From: Pseudomonas sp. N040
GTDB taxonomy: Bacteria; Pseudomonadota; Gammaproteobacteria; Pseudomonadales; Pseudomonadaceae
Length of the DNA stretch: 64,000 nt
Direction of reading: 5' to 3'
NCBI RefSeq assembly: GCF_015637705.1
Contig: NZ_JADOBE010000004.1
Location: 248,001-312,000, forward strand
Both the position numbers and the translations under genes were made by a program. A model generated the notes under the pieces. It did no database searches. It was given only the letters and a program-made list of their open reading frames with translations, and had not been told where the DNA came from. Positions 29,406 through 37,454 of the stretch are shown here, one piece after another (position 1 is the stretch's first letter; every line of letters begins with the position of its first letter).

Positions 29406-29852
29406 ATGTGGGACTACCTGCAACATCTCACCTTCTGGGACTGGCTGGCCTTCGGCAGCCTGCTGCTGATACTCGAAGTGTTCGGTGCCGGCGGCTACCT
29501 GCTGTGGACCGGCATCGCCGCAGCCAGCGTCGGCGTGATCCTCTACCTGTTTCCCGCCCTGGCCTGGCCCTGGCAGTTCCTCCTGTTCGGCTGCCTGTCG
29601 ATCCTCACTGCGGTGTTCTGGTGGCAACGGCAGAAGGCTGCCGCCAAGCCATCCGACCAGCCGGGGCTGAACCAGCGCGGCAGCGAGTTTGTCGGACGCA
29701 GCTTTACCCTGCATGAAGCGATAGTCGGCGGCCGCGGCAAGATCAAGGCCGGCGACAGCGTGTGGCTGGTCAGCGGCCCGGATCTGCCGGCCGGCAGCCA
29801 GGTACGGGTCAGCGGCCAGGATGGCGTGCTGCTGAAGGTCGAACCGGCATGA
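29406..29852 (+). CDS. NfeD-family membrane protein
   Basis: A 148-residue protein with three hydrophobic segments at the N terminus (about 12-30, 32-52, 55-75) and a C-terminal OB-fold beta-barrel (about 95-145, GRSFTLHEAIVGGRGKIKAGDSVW). It lacks the ClpP-like protease domain of long NfeD proteins, so it is the short NfeD1b type that pairs with SPFH proteins such as the one just upstream. Its TGA overlaps the ATG of the DUF2804 gene. Confidence 0.88.
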   Translation: MWDYLQHLTFWDWLAFGSLLLILEVFGAGGYLLWTGIAAASVGVILYLFPALAWPWQFLLFGCLSILTAVFWWQRQKAAAKPSDQPGLNQRGSEFVGRSFTLHEAIVGGRGKIKAGDSVWLVSGPDLPAGSQVRVSGQDGVLLKVEPA

Positions 29853-30889
29853 GCAAACAGACGGAAATCCTCGCCCCGCTGCCCCTGCATGCCGCCAACG
29901 GCCGCCTGAGCGAGGAAGGCTGGGCGCGCCAACCCTTCTGGCGCTACCAGCGCAGTGCCGTCCCCGCCAGCGCCTGGCGGATCAAGGAATGGGACTACTA
30001 CGCGGTGATGTCCCCCGACCAGCAGTTCGCCATCGGCCTGACCGCCAGCAACCTCGGCTATGCCGGGCTGTATGCGATCTGCTTTGTCGACCTGGCCACT
30101 GGCCAGAGCTATCAGAGCGATGCGCTGCAGGTACTGCCGCTGGCGCGCCATGCATTTCCTGAACAGGCGGCCGACGGCGAAGTGCGTTTCGCCAGCAAGC
30201 AGCTCTCCCTGCACTTTATTACCGAAGCCGGACAACGCCGTCTGCGCTTTGCCAGCTCGGCCATACAGGGCCCGAACGGCCGTGGCATCGAAGGCGAGAT
30301 CCTGCTGAGCCAGCCGGCTGGCCTGGAGTCGATGAACATCGCCACTTCCTGGGCCGAAAACCGCAAGGCGTTCTACTACAACAGCAAGATCAACTGCCTG
30401 CCCGCCAGTGGCGGCTTCGACTTCGCCGGCCAGCACTATGCGCTCAAGCCCGAGCGTGACCTCGGCGTACTCGACTGGGGCCGTGGCGTCTGGACCTACA
30501 ACAACACCTGGTACTGGGGCTCGGCGTCCGGCTATCTGGATGGCGTACCGTTCGGCTTCAACCTCGGCTACGGCTTCAGCGACCGCAGCCCGGCCACGGA
30601 AAACCTGCTGCTGTACGACGGCCGCGCGCACAAGCTGGATCAGATCGAGTTCCACTTCGACTCCAGCGACTGGCTCAAGCCCTGGCGCGTCAGCAGCAAT
30701 GACCAGCGTCTGCAGCTGAACTTCCGCCCGGCGGTGGATCGCAACAGCCACTTCAACCTGCTGGCGATCACCTCGGAACAGCATCAGGTATTCGGCTATT
30801 TCAGCGGCACAGCGGTGCTGGATGATGGTCGCGTGCTGCAACTGCAGGACTTCCCCGGCTTCGCCGAAGAAGTGCGCAACCGCTGGTAA
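29849..30889 (+). CDS. DUF2804 protein
   Basis: A 346-residue cytoplasmic-looking protein of the DUF2804 family. Recognisable features are the N-terminal LHAANGRLSEEGWARQPFWRY block and the Trp/Tyr-rich RGVWTYNNTWYWGSASGY region (about 215-232), typical of lipocalin-like beta folds. No catalytic function is known to me. The ATG at 29849 overlaps the NfeD stop by 4 bases (ATGA), so translation is coupled. Confidence 0.85.
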   Translation: MSKQTEILAPLPLHAANGRLSEEGWARQPFWRYQRSAVPASAWRIKEWDYYAVMSPDQQFAIGLTASNLGYAGLYAICFVDLATGQSYQSDALQVLPLARHAFPEQAADGEVRFASKQLSLHFITEAGQRRLRFASSAIQGPNGRGIEGEILLSQPAGLESMNIATSWAENRKAFYYNSKINCLPASGGFDFAGQHYALKPERDLGVLDWGRGVWTYNNTWYWGSASGYLDGVPFGFNLGYGFSDRSPATENLLLYDGRAHKLDQIEFHFDSSDWLKPWRVSSNDQRLQLNFRPAVDRNSHFNLLAITSEQHQVFGYFSGTAVLDDGRVLQLQDFPGFAEEVRNRW

Positions 30890-30917
30890 CCGGAGGCGGC
30901 TGTCGGCAACCGCTTTG

Positions 30918-30996
30918 GTAGGGTGGTCAACGCCGAAGACTTGGCCACCATCAGAGCAGGAAGGTGGTCATTCGCTGCGCGAGATGACCACCCTAC
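30918..30996. repeat. REP-like long hairpin after DUF2804 gene
   Basis: GTAGGGTGGTCA (30918-30929) is the exact complement of TGACCACCCTAC (30985-30996), with a second inner pair around GGCCACC/GGTGGTC. It lies between convergent genes and could serve as a terminator for both. It resembles the repeats at 8001 and 43458. Confidence 0.7.
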
Positions 30997-31011
30997 ACCC
31001 GGGGAAACTGC

Positions 31012-32010
31012 TCAGGCCCAGAATGCCGCGATGCGTTCCAGCAGCCAATAGCTGGCCACCCCGCCGATCAGATAGGCCTGCAGTGGTGCCGCCCAGCGCG
31101 GTTCGCCTGCGCCCCTCAGCAGCCACCGAAGCAGCGCAGCGACAGCCAGCACTGCGCCGATAAAGGCCAGCTGGCCGAGCTCCACACCGACGTTGAAGAA
31201 CAGCAGCGCCAGCGGAATCGCGTTATGCGGCAGGCCGACTTCCGCCAGCGCCCCGGCAAAACCGAGACCGTGCAGCAAGCCGAAGGAGAACGCCACCAGC
31301 CACGGCTTGCGCGTTGCCAGCCCGGCATGACCGGCGCTACGGGCGAGGATTTCCTGTGCGACAAACACGATCGACAACGCAATCATTGCCTCCACCGGCG
31401 GCCCGGGCACCTGCACGATATCCAGCGTCGCCAGCGCCAGGGTAATGGAGTGGGCGATGGTGAAAGCCGTGACCGTGAGAATCAGCTGCCGCGGGCTGCG
31501 CACCAGCAGAATCAGGGCAAACACGAAGAGCAGATGATCAAGGCCAATGAGGATGTGTTCGAAACCCAGCACCGTGTAGGTACTCACCACTTCCAGCGGG
31601 CCCTGGCCGGGCTTGAGCAGGAAGGTCGGCTCAACCGGCAGGATGCGCGCCAACTGCTCGCTGCCATCCAGGCGCTCGGCACGCACCAGCACATCCAGGC
31701 CGAGTGCCGAGAGTCCGCTGAACGCGATGGGACGCCCTTCGAGACCGCCCGGCACTTCAATTTTCCAGCGCTGCACCAGCGCTCCGCTGGCAAAGCTGGA
31801 TGAGCGCGCACCCAGTTCACGGGTGCCCTCAGGAAACACCGGGCGCACCTTCAGCGTGGTCTGCTCATCCAGCGCGGGGACCTTCCACAGCACCTGATAG
31901 TTTTCCCCATCGACCTGCTTGAGCTGCAGGTACGCCGGGCGAAACACATCGGCCGTTGCCGGCATGACCAGCAGCGACACCAGCAATGGCAGCAGCCAGC
32001 GCAGCATCAC
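31012..32010 (-). CDS. HupE/UreJ-like membrane protein
   Basis: A 332-residue protein with a signal peptide (about 1-20), a periplasmic beta-rich domain of about 130 residues and seven membrane helices. The HupE/UreJ_2 signatures GFEHILIGLDHLLFVFALIL (about 150-170), TAFTIAHSITLALATL and FGLLHGLGFAGAL carry conserved His residues, consistent with metal (often nickel or cobalt) handling in relatives. No hydrogenase or urease gene is nearby, so the cargo is unknown. Its ATG overlaps the stop of the upstream PPIase gene (ATGA). Confidence 0.85.
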   Translation of the reverse strand: MMLRWLLPLLVSLLVMPATADVFRPAYLQLKQVDGENYQVLWKVPALDEQTTLKVRPVFPEGTRELGARSSSFASGALVQRWKIEVPGGLEGRPIAFSGLSALGLDVLVRAERLDGSEQLARILPVEPTFLLKPGQGPLEVVSTYTVLGFEHILIGLDHLLFVFALILLVRSPRQLILTVTAFTIAHSITLALATLDIVQVPGPPVEAMIALSIVFVAQEILARSAGHAGLATRKPWLVAFSFGLLHGLGFAGALAEVGLPHNAIPLALLFFNVGVELGQLAFIGAVLAVAALLRWLLRGAGEPRWAAPLQAYLIGGVASYWLLERIAAFWA

Positions 32011-32864
32011 TGCCGAGCCTCGCCGACCGGCGACACAGGCTCGATAATCACCTCGTATCGCTCACCCAGCTGCTCGTAGTAAGCCTGCTTGGCCTGCATG
32101 CGCCGCTCGTTTTCCCAGTCACGCTCGACGGCCTTGCGCACGTCCTTGAGACTGGCCGGGCGCGCTGGCGTGAGGCTCTGCAAGCGCACCAGGTGCCAGC
32201 CAAACCCGGATGCCACCGGGCCGGCCCAGCTGCCCAGCGGCAACTCCGGCAATGCCGCGGCAAACGGCTCGCCAAACTCGCGCGCCACCAGATCGGCCGG
32301 GGTGGCCTCGACCCGGGCGGGGAGCTGGGTTCTGTCGCCGACCTGCTCTGCCGCAGCCCCGGCCTGCAAGCGCTGCAGGCCACTGGCCAGATTGGCCTGC
32401 AGCTGTGCGCCATGCGTGTCCGGAGCAAACAGGACCTGCTCGAAGGCTACCTCGGCCGGCAGTGCATAGCGCTGGGCATTGCGCTGCAGGTAGCGCTCCA
32501 GCTCGGCATCATCGATTGCATCCGAGAGTGCAGACTCCTCCGCCATCACCTCGACCTTCTGCGCCACCCGCCGGCGGATCACCGGGTCATCCCGGTCCAG
32601 CCCGAGGGCAACGCCTTCGCGGTACAGCAACTCTTCACGCACCCGCGTATCCACCAGTGCCTTGAGTTCCTCCGGGGTTGGCGGACGCTGCCAGGTGGCC
32701 TGAAAACCCTGGGCCATCTCGTTGCTCATGGCCTGGCTGATGACAACGCGCCGCTCGCTGCCGCCCGGCGGGCCAGCGACCAGGTCAAACAGCCCGAACA
32801 ACAACAGTCCGAGAAACAGAAAATGCAGCAGTGGTTCACGCAGGATCTTGCTCAACAATGTCAT
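32007..32864 (-). CDS. Membrane-anchored parvulin-type peptidyl-prolyl isomerase
   Basis: The 285-residue product has one N-terminal membrane segment (about 10-30), a helical region and a PpiC/parvulin-like domain (about 135-245), with the end motif ASGFGWHLVRLQS. The parvulin core is partly degenerate, so catalytic activity is not certain. It would fold substrates at the periplasmic face. It overlaps the HupE-like gene by 4 bases, a pairing seen in other genomes, suggesting it helps fold that protein or its periplasmic domain. Confidence 0.8.
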   Translation of the reverse strand: MTLLSKILREPLLHFLFLGLLLFGLFDLVAGPPGGSERRVVISQAMSNEMAQGFQATWQRPPTPEELKALVDTRVREELLYREGVALGLDRDDPVIRRRVAQKVEVMAEESALSDAIDDAELERYLQRNAQRYALPAEVAFEQVLFAPDTHGAQLQANLASGLQRLQAGAAAEQVGDRTQLPARVEATPADLVAREFGEPFAAALPELPLGSWAGPVASGFGWHLVRLQSLTPARPASLKDVRKAVERDWENERRMQAKQAYYEQLGERYEVIIEPVSPVGEARQ

Positions 32865-33152
32865 TGCCCCAGATGAAAGCGGGCAGAAATGACGCTACCC
32901 GTCGACGGTGTGTACTTGCAGTGCCGGCGGCCGGTTTCGGCGCGAACCACAGACCGGCGCCACACAGCCCCTCGCACGGCGCGCCGATCATAGTGCGCGC
33001 ACCCTGCCCGAGCAAACCAGCGGACAGCTTTGCTGAGCGTTGTTTGTTGCTGCTTGTTGCTGCAGACAGGCTTGTGCCGGCCGGCCGGCGGCGACGGTGC
33101 AGGCCGCCTCGGAGTGCCACTGGAATGCCGGCAAGCCGTGATGTTCTCGCAT
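32865..33152. other. Intergenic region without recognisable gene
   Basis: Short open frames here have no signature, and none has a good ribosome-binding site. The stretch must hold the promoter of the minus-strand PPIase/HupE operon. I see no convincing hairpin other than the DUF2860 terminator at its right edge. Confidence 0.5.
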
Positions 33153-33187
33153 GAAAAAGGGCGCAGCCCGCCAGGAGATGCGCCCTT
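33153..33187 (-). terminator. Terminator of the DUF2860 gene
   Basis: AAGGGCGCA (33157-33165) pairs with TGCGCCCTT (33179-33187). On the minus strand the stem is followed by TTTTTC, the complement of the A run at 33153-33158. It lies 19 bases after the DUF2860 stop. Confidence 0.85.
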
Positions 33188-33205
33188 GCTGTACTCCCGA
33201 AGCAA

Positions 33206-34228
33206 TCAGAAGCTGTACATCATGCCCAGGTTGACGCTGGAAATACTGGTGTCGTAGAAGTCGATCTGGTTGTCCTGCTGGCCATAGGCAAACGTTCCCA
33301 GCGCCTTCCAGTCCTTCAGGCCGAACGGCTCGAGATAGGCCGCCGTGAGCGACACGCCATAGCTGTCCTGATCCTGCTTCTCGCCATAGACCGGGTTGTA
33401 GTCATCGCTGCTCATGGTCGCCAGAACCACGCTGGCGTTCAGCTGCCAGTCCTGCAGGCCGGTGTAGCCGTAGTCGAGCTGCATCATCGGGCCTGACATG
33501 GACATGGCATCGCCGTCCAGATCGTATTCCACATAGCTGTAGGTGGAGGTGAAAAGACTGTATGGGCTGAGTTGGGCCACATAGCTGAAATCAATCTTGT
33601 TGAAATCGCCGTTGCGGTCCAGATCATTGATTTGCTCTGCAGTCAGGCCCAGGCCGCCATTGAGTGGCGCCGTGCTGCCGCTGAGTTCCTTGTCGATATC
33701 GATCTTGCGGTGGGTATAGGTCAGCTCGAAATCCGACTCGAGGATGTGCTCCCAGCCCAGGCGCATGCCTTTGCTGGTCTGATCGGTCTTGCTGCGATCG
33801 ACGCCCACCACATAGGGATCCTTGTAGACTTCGCGCTCGGTCGAGGCGAGCAGGCTGGCGCGCAGGTTGCCGAGGCTGCCGATGCTCTGGCGCACGCCGA
33901 GGCCCAGCGAGGAATCCTGGGTGAGGAAGTCATCCAGCTCGGTACCGCCGAAGAACTGGGTGCGCGAGCCATCAAGGGTGTAGGACAGGTTGAAGGCCGG
34001 GGTAACGCGACCGTAGCTCTTGCTGTCCGGGGAATCACTCACCGAGTCAATGCGCTCGTCGCTGACCTCGGTGCCACCAACGGTCGCCAGAGTGTTGCTC
34101 TCCATCGAATTGGAGGAGGCCCCCAGAAAGACGTAGCCAGCGAGGCCGGCTGTCTGTGGAATCCGGTCGTAGGCTTGCGCGCCAAAGGCCATGGCACTGC
34201 CTACCGCAATACTGAGCAACCTTTTCAT
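33206..34228 (-). CDS. DUF2860-family outer-membrane protein
   Basis: A 340-residue exported protein: signal peptide (MKRLLSIAVGSAMAFGAQA, residues 1-19), then many alternating aromatic/hydrophobic strands and a final strand ending in F (MMYSF), the mark of an outer-membrane beta barrel. The N-terminal G-LGASSN and the strand pattern fit DUF2860. Function is unknown. The ATG at 34226-34228 starts the signal peptide; a 40-codon upstream extension in frame is rejected because it lies beyond a terminator. It is followed by its own terminator and appears monocistronic. Confidence 0.83.
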   Translation of the reverse strand: MKRLLSIAVGSAMAFGAQAYDRIPQTAGLAGYVFLGASSNSMESNTLATVGGTEVSDERIDSVSDSPDSKSYGRVTPAFNLSYTLDGSRTQFFGGTELDDFLTQDSSLGLGVRQSIGSLGNLRASLLASTEREVYKDPYVVGVDRSKTDQTSKGMRLGWEHILESDFELTYTHRKIDIDKELSGSTAPLNGGLGLTAEQINDLDRNGDFNKIDFSYVAQLSPYSLFTSTYSYVEYDLDGDAMSMSGPMMQLDYGYTGLQDWQLNASVVLATMSSDDYNPVYGEKQDQDSYGVSLTAAYLEPFGLKDWKALGTFAYGQQDNQIDFYDTSISSVNLGMMYSF

Positions 34229-34346
34229 ATTGTTCTTCCCCGTGGGTTCAAGATGATTGAACAGCGCCAGCCTGGACGGGCTGATCGGCTGATGATGACA
34301 GACCCTCGTGCCGCTGACCAACTGCAGCAAGAAAAATCCCGGGGAC

Positions 34347-34371
34347 AAAAAAGGCCGCCCGTTGGGCAGCC
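34347..34371 (-). terminator. Minus-strand terminator with no gene before it
   Basis: GGCCGCCC (34353-34360), loop GTT and GGGCAGCC (34364-34371) form a stem with one mismatch; the A run at 34347-34352 gives a T tract on the minus strand. It lies 119 bases before the DUF2860 start codon and about 230 bases after the cupin terminator, so it ends a transcript that has no ORF. Confidence 0.75.
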
Positions 34372-34600
34372 GTTTAATTTAAGCGCGGATAGAAGACCAG
34401 GCGGTTTGCCGCTGTACTGCAGGGGGACAGGCCCGCCCGGCGACCCGGTCTTCTTCTCACTCACCAAGCGCTTCGGCTCGACAAGCCTGCTCAAGGCAGG
34501 GCGGCGGGAGACCCAACAGACCACAGCTTGCCGGGCGCAGAACGCAGCTTCACGCAGGATCACTGCCACGTTAACCTTCCCACCAATCGTGCATGGTCAG
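34372..34600 (-). ncRNA. Candidate small RNA or structured leader
   Basis: The stretch lies between two minus-strand terminators and has no open frame with family similarity. It can fold: an 11-bp stem pairs 34391-34401 with 34444-34454 (one G-U pair), enclosing a GCGG/CCGC hairpin (34401-34412); a CCTGC/GCAGG hairpin lies at about 34487-34501. It could be an independent small RNA or a 5' leader of the DUF2860 gene whose terminator is conditional. I do not recognise a known RNA family. Confidence 0.35.
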
Positions 34601-34634
34601 GCTAAAAAGGCTGCCCTGCGCCAGCCTTTTTAGC
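34601..34634. terminator. Bidirectional-looking terminator after the cupin gene
   Basis: GCTAAAAAGGCTG (34601-34613) and CAGCCTTTTTAGC (34622-34634) are exact complements; the stem ends carry A/T runs on both sides. It lies 4 bases past the stop of the minus-strand cupin gene. Confidence 0.85.
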
Positions 34635-34638
34635 CAGC

Positions 34639-35187
34639 TTAGGCCGGGCGCTGCCAGAGGCCCGCTTCGATCATGCGCTCGACTGCGACAGGGGCAGCTT
34701 CAGCGGCTGGCGCATCCCCGACGATAATGGCCAGCAACAGCCCCTCGCTGGAACCTTCCGCCGCCTTCGCGCATTCAAAGCGGCGATGCACGCCGACCGG
34801 AATCGCGATGAAATCCAGGGGCGCAAGCAGCACATGCTCATTGCCTTTTTCGCCTTCCCACTCCAGCTTCCAGGTACCGTTGATGGCCATGAACGTCTCG
34901 ACCGTGTCATGGGCGTGCATCAGTACTCCCTTACCCGGCTCAGCCGCGATAAAGGACATGCCAAAGCCGGCTTTCAGATGGGATATGGGTGCCTTGACTG
35001 CATCACCGAACGGCGAGAACTGCCCGCCCTCGCTGGGCTGCTCAAAGCCGAGAACATTGTAAAAAGCGCGTTTCCCCTCCGGCAAAACCATGTCCGGCAG
35101 CCCCGTATCGCAACGCTTCAGATCTTTGAAACGCGCAACGCAGGCAAGCATTTCGGCGGTACTGGGTTTGATGATGGCGATTGACAT
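34639..35187 (-). CDS. Cupin-domain protein
   Basis: A 182-residue single-cupin protein. The first cupin motif is MHAHDTVETF (about residues 90-99; HxHxxxE) and the second is around PVGVHRRFE (about 131-139) with the remaining His ligand, so a metal site is likely intact. Enzymatic or binding role is not predictable. CAGGAG lies upstream of the ATG at 35185-35187. It is divergent from a LysR regulator 103 bases away, the classic arrangement of a regulated target, and ends at a strong terminator. Confidence 0.75.
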   Translation of the reverse strand: MSIAIIKPSTAEMLACVARFKDLKRCDTGLPDMVLPEGKRAFYNVLGFEQPSEGGQFSPFGDAVKAPISHLKAGFGMSFIAAEPGKGVLMHAHDTVETFMAINGTWKLEWEGEKGNEHVLLAPLDFIAIPVGVHRRFECAKAAEGSSEGLLLAIIVGDAPAAEAAPVAVERMIEAGLWQRPA

Positions 35188-35219
35188 GAGGAGACTCCTG
35201 TAAGTTGAAGGTAATCTAT

Positions 35220-35247
35220 TTGAGCACCGCTATTGGCGTATGCTCAA
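35220..35247. promoter_or_regulatory. Putative LysR operator
   Basis: TTGAGCA (35220-35226) and TGCTCAA (35241-35247) are perfect 7-base inverted half-sites separated by 14 bases, in the gap between the divergent cupin and LysR genes. LysR regulators usually bind such interrupted palindromes. Motif inference only. Confidence 0.5.
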
Positions 35248-35290
35248 TCAACCGCCATCAATACCTACATAACCCAAGCTGATTCCGTCT

Positions 35291-36232
35291 ATGAAGCGCA
35301 GCAACATCAATCTGCTCATTTGCCTGGACATGCTCCTCACGGAGAAATCCGTCACGCGCGCCGCCGAACGTCTGGAAATGAGTCAACCAGGCATGAGCAA
35401 TGCCCTGGCCAGGCTTCGCGAATTGACGGGTGACCCGTTACTGATCCGCTCTGGCAATGGTTTCATCCTGACCGAGCGCGCGCTGTCGCTGGCACAGAAG
35501 GTGCGCAGCGGCATCCAGCTGATGGAAGACATCTTCAGCAACGAGGGGCCGGTCAACCTCGCAAACGCGAAAGGAACCATCACACTGGCCGCCGCCGAAT
35601 CCACCTCGATGGCCTTTGTGCCGGCACTGGCTGAGATCCTCGGCAAAACCGCGCCTGGCATGTCACTGAATGTCCGGGCGCCTGACCCGGAACACATCCG
35701 CGAGTGGTTGAGCGAAGGGGAGTGCGACATAGCCCTGGGGTATTTCCCCGATCTGCATCCGGACCTGCGACGAGCCCCTCTGTTCCAGCAACCACTGTCC
35801 TGCATCAGTGCCCGCGAGCGGACGCCGAATGGCACGATTTCACGCTCCGAATACCTGGAGCGGCAGCATGTGGTGTTCGGCTCTCCGTTTTCACCACGCT
35901 CATCATTCGAGCAAATGCTCACGACTGAACTCGCGGCCGCTGGCTTCGAGCGCTTGCGCACGGTTCACGTATCGTCTGCGCTGCTGGCGCCGTACATAGT
36001 GTCCGGCTCCTCCCTCATCGCGACCATGCCGACCTGGTTCTGCCGGCACTATGCGAGTTTCCTCCCGCTGACCGTCTCGCCCTTGCCGTTCCAGGTCTCG
36101 CCGCTGGAGACGGACATGATCTGGCACGAGCGCACGCATCGCCAGGCCGTGCATGTCTGGTTGCGCGACACCCTGCGCAGCATCATTCCCGGTGCCGCGG
36201 CAACCGGCATGGATATCCGGATGGAAACCTGA
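35291..36232 (+). CDS. LysR-family transcriptional regulator
   Basis: A 313-residue LysR-type regulator. The helix-turn-helix is at about residues 17-40 (KSVTRAAERLEMSQPGMSNALARLREL), followed by a periplasmic-binding-protein-like effector domain. The effector is unknown. It is divergent from the cupin gene, with a palindrome in between, so it probably controls that gene and itself. Whether it also controls the peptide cluster 1.2 kb downstream is open. The ATG at 35291 lacks a strong Shine-Dalgarno sequence. Confidence 0.9.
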   Translation: MKRSNINLLICLDMLLTEKSVTRAAERLEMSQPGMSNALARLRELTGDPLLIRSGNGFILTERALSLAQKVRSGIQLMEDIFSNEGPVNLANAKGTITLAAAESTSMAFVPALAEILGKTAPGMSLNVRAPDPEHIREWLSEGECDIALGYFPDLHPDLRRAPLFQQPLSCISARERTPNGTISRSEYLERQHVVFGSPFSPRSSFEQMLTTELAAAGFERLRTVHVSSALLAPYIVSGSSLIATMPTWFCRHYASFLPLTVSPLPFQVSPLETDMIWHERTHRQAVHVWLRDTLRSIIPGAAATGMDIRMET

Positions 36233-36334
36233 TCAGGTGCGCCTATAGCTGAATGCAATGCCGGCATTGCGCCAACTTGATGGTTGTCCCGCACAAGAAT
36301 GACTACCGTCACTGCTCTTTTCAGGGGATGCAGC

Positions 36335-37081
36335 ATGTTTGACTGGACAGGTGAAGACAGTGTGCGCGACGGGGTGCGCTGCCGCACTTTTCGACCGCAA
36401 TCCGAAGGTGGCCTGGCGTCAGCCGCGTTGTTTGACCGCCCGCAAGCAGCCGCAGATAGCCGTGCGCCGATAATCCTGATGCAGCATGGCGGCAGCACCT
36501 GCAAGACCGGGCTGGATATATGGGATGTGGCGACCGAACTGGTCGGCCGCCAAGGCTTGCGCCTGATCGCCCTCGACGGCCCCGTGCACGGGGCGCGCGC
36601 AGTGGGCATTGATCCTGGCGATGGCGCCTTGGTGCGTGCGCGTTTCTTTGAACTCTGGGGCTCGGATCCCGGGCATGTGCTGCCGTACGTCCAGCGCTGG
36701 CAGGCGCTGCTTGACGAGATTCAGGAAGCCCTGAACGGTGTGCCATGCATGTGGCTTGGGCTGTCGATGGGCACAGCCTACGGTCTGCCGTTGCTGGCTA
36801 TCGACAAGCGCATCGCGCGCGCCGTAGTGGGCATGTGGGGCACCAGCTTCGTCAACTCCAGGCGCCTGGTCAGCGATGCGGCCGCGGTAAGCTGCCCGGT
36901 ACTCTTCCAGCAGAAGTGGGACGACGAACTGTTTTCCCGCGAAGGGCAGCTGGAACTGTTTGATGCGCTGGGCACTGCCGATAAGCGCCTGCACGTCTAC
37001 CCGGGAGGGCATGTCCGCCTGGGCACCGAGCAACTGCAGGATATTGCCCGGTTTCTGCATGCCGATCAGCTGCAATCCTGA
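36335..37081 (+). CDS. Alpha/beta-fold hydrolase
   Basis: A 248-residue alpha/beta hydrolase. The oxyanion segment is MQHGGST (about 49-55), the nucleophile elbow is GLSMGT with S144, the acid probably lies in KWDDELF (about 201-207) and the His in PGGHVRLG (about 225-232). Substrate is unknown. The ATG at 36335 follows AGGGGA at good spacing; an in-frame start 17 codons upstream is less likely. It follows the LysR gene by 102 bases on the same strand and may be co-transcribed or separate. Confidence 0.82.
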   Translation: MFDWTGEDSVRDGVRCRTFRPQSEGGLASAALFDRPQAAADSRAPIILMQHGGSTCKTGLDIWDVATELVGRQGLRLIALDGPVHGARAVGIDPGDGALVRARFFELWGSDPGHVLPYVQRWQALLDEIQEALNGVPCMWLGLSMGTAYGLPLLAIDKRIARAVVGMWGTSFVNSRRLVSDAAAVSCPVLFQQKWDDELFSREGQLELFDALGTADKRLHVYPGGHVRLGTEQLQDIARFLHADQLQS

Positions 37082-37093
37082 ATCACCGCTGAT

Positions 37094-37284
37094 TTACGGG
37101 GCATGACCGTGGTGACCGTTCGGCGCCACGGCGATCGCCCTGCAGCATTCATGCTCAAGCTTCGCGCGCGCAGCCGGCAGGTGATGCACAGCCAGCTGAT
37201 CGGCAGAGAGCCCCAACCCTGCAGAAGCTGGAGTGCCTTATCTGCTTGCTCGAATTGATCCAGCAAGCTGCTTGCGGGCTCCAT
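37094..37284 (-). pseudogene. Possible frameshifted small gene
   Basis: On the minus strand an ATG at 37284 opens a frame reading LLDQFEQADKALQLLQG, after which the coding-like reading moves to another frame: LGLSADQLAVHHLPAARAKL, ending at TAA 37094-37096 with a HHGH tail and a CC pair. A single missing base near 37215 would join them into one protein of about 64 residues. Both halves have GC-rich third positions and helical composition. No family is recognised and no good ribosome site is seen, so it may be a gene remnant or chance. Confidence 0.3.
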
Positions 37285-37398
37285 CGGCGCACAGCCGCGC
37301 CGGTCAGCGACGGCACCTGCAGGCATGGCAACAATTCTGCCGGATTTCACTCACTGCAGCGCCGGAAGCGCTTGACCGCTTCTGCAGGCAGGCTCGAC

Positions 37399-37426
37399 TT
37401 GCACTTCGAGGCGGGCAGTGTATTGT
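37399..37426 (+). promoter_or_regulatory. Putative sigma-70 promoter of the repeat-peptide gene
   Basis: TTGCAC (37399-37404) and TATTGT (37421-37426) are spaced by 16 bases. A start near 37433 would leave a short leader of about 22 bases containing the GAGGGA ribosome-binding site. Each hexamer matches consensus at four of six bases. Confidence 0.45.
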
Positions 37427-37454
37427 TTGCAATTCATCACCTGAGGGAATTCTA

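Noticed and set aside
37066..37350. 94-codon minus-strand ORF as an intact gene
   Set aside because: Its second half loses coding character while another frame gains it; a frameshifted remnant explains the data better.
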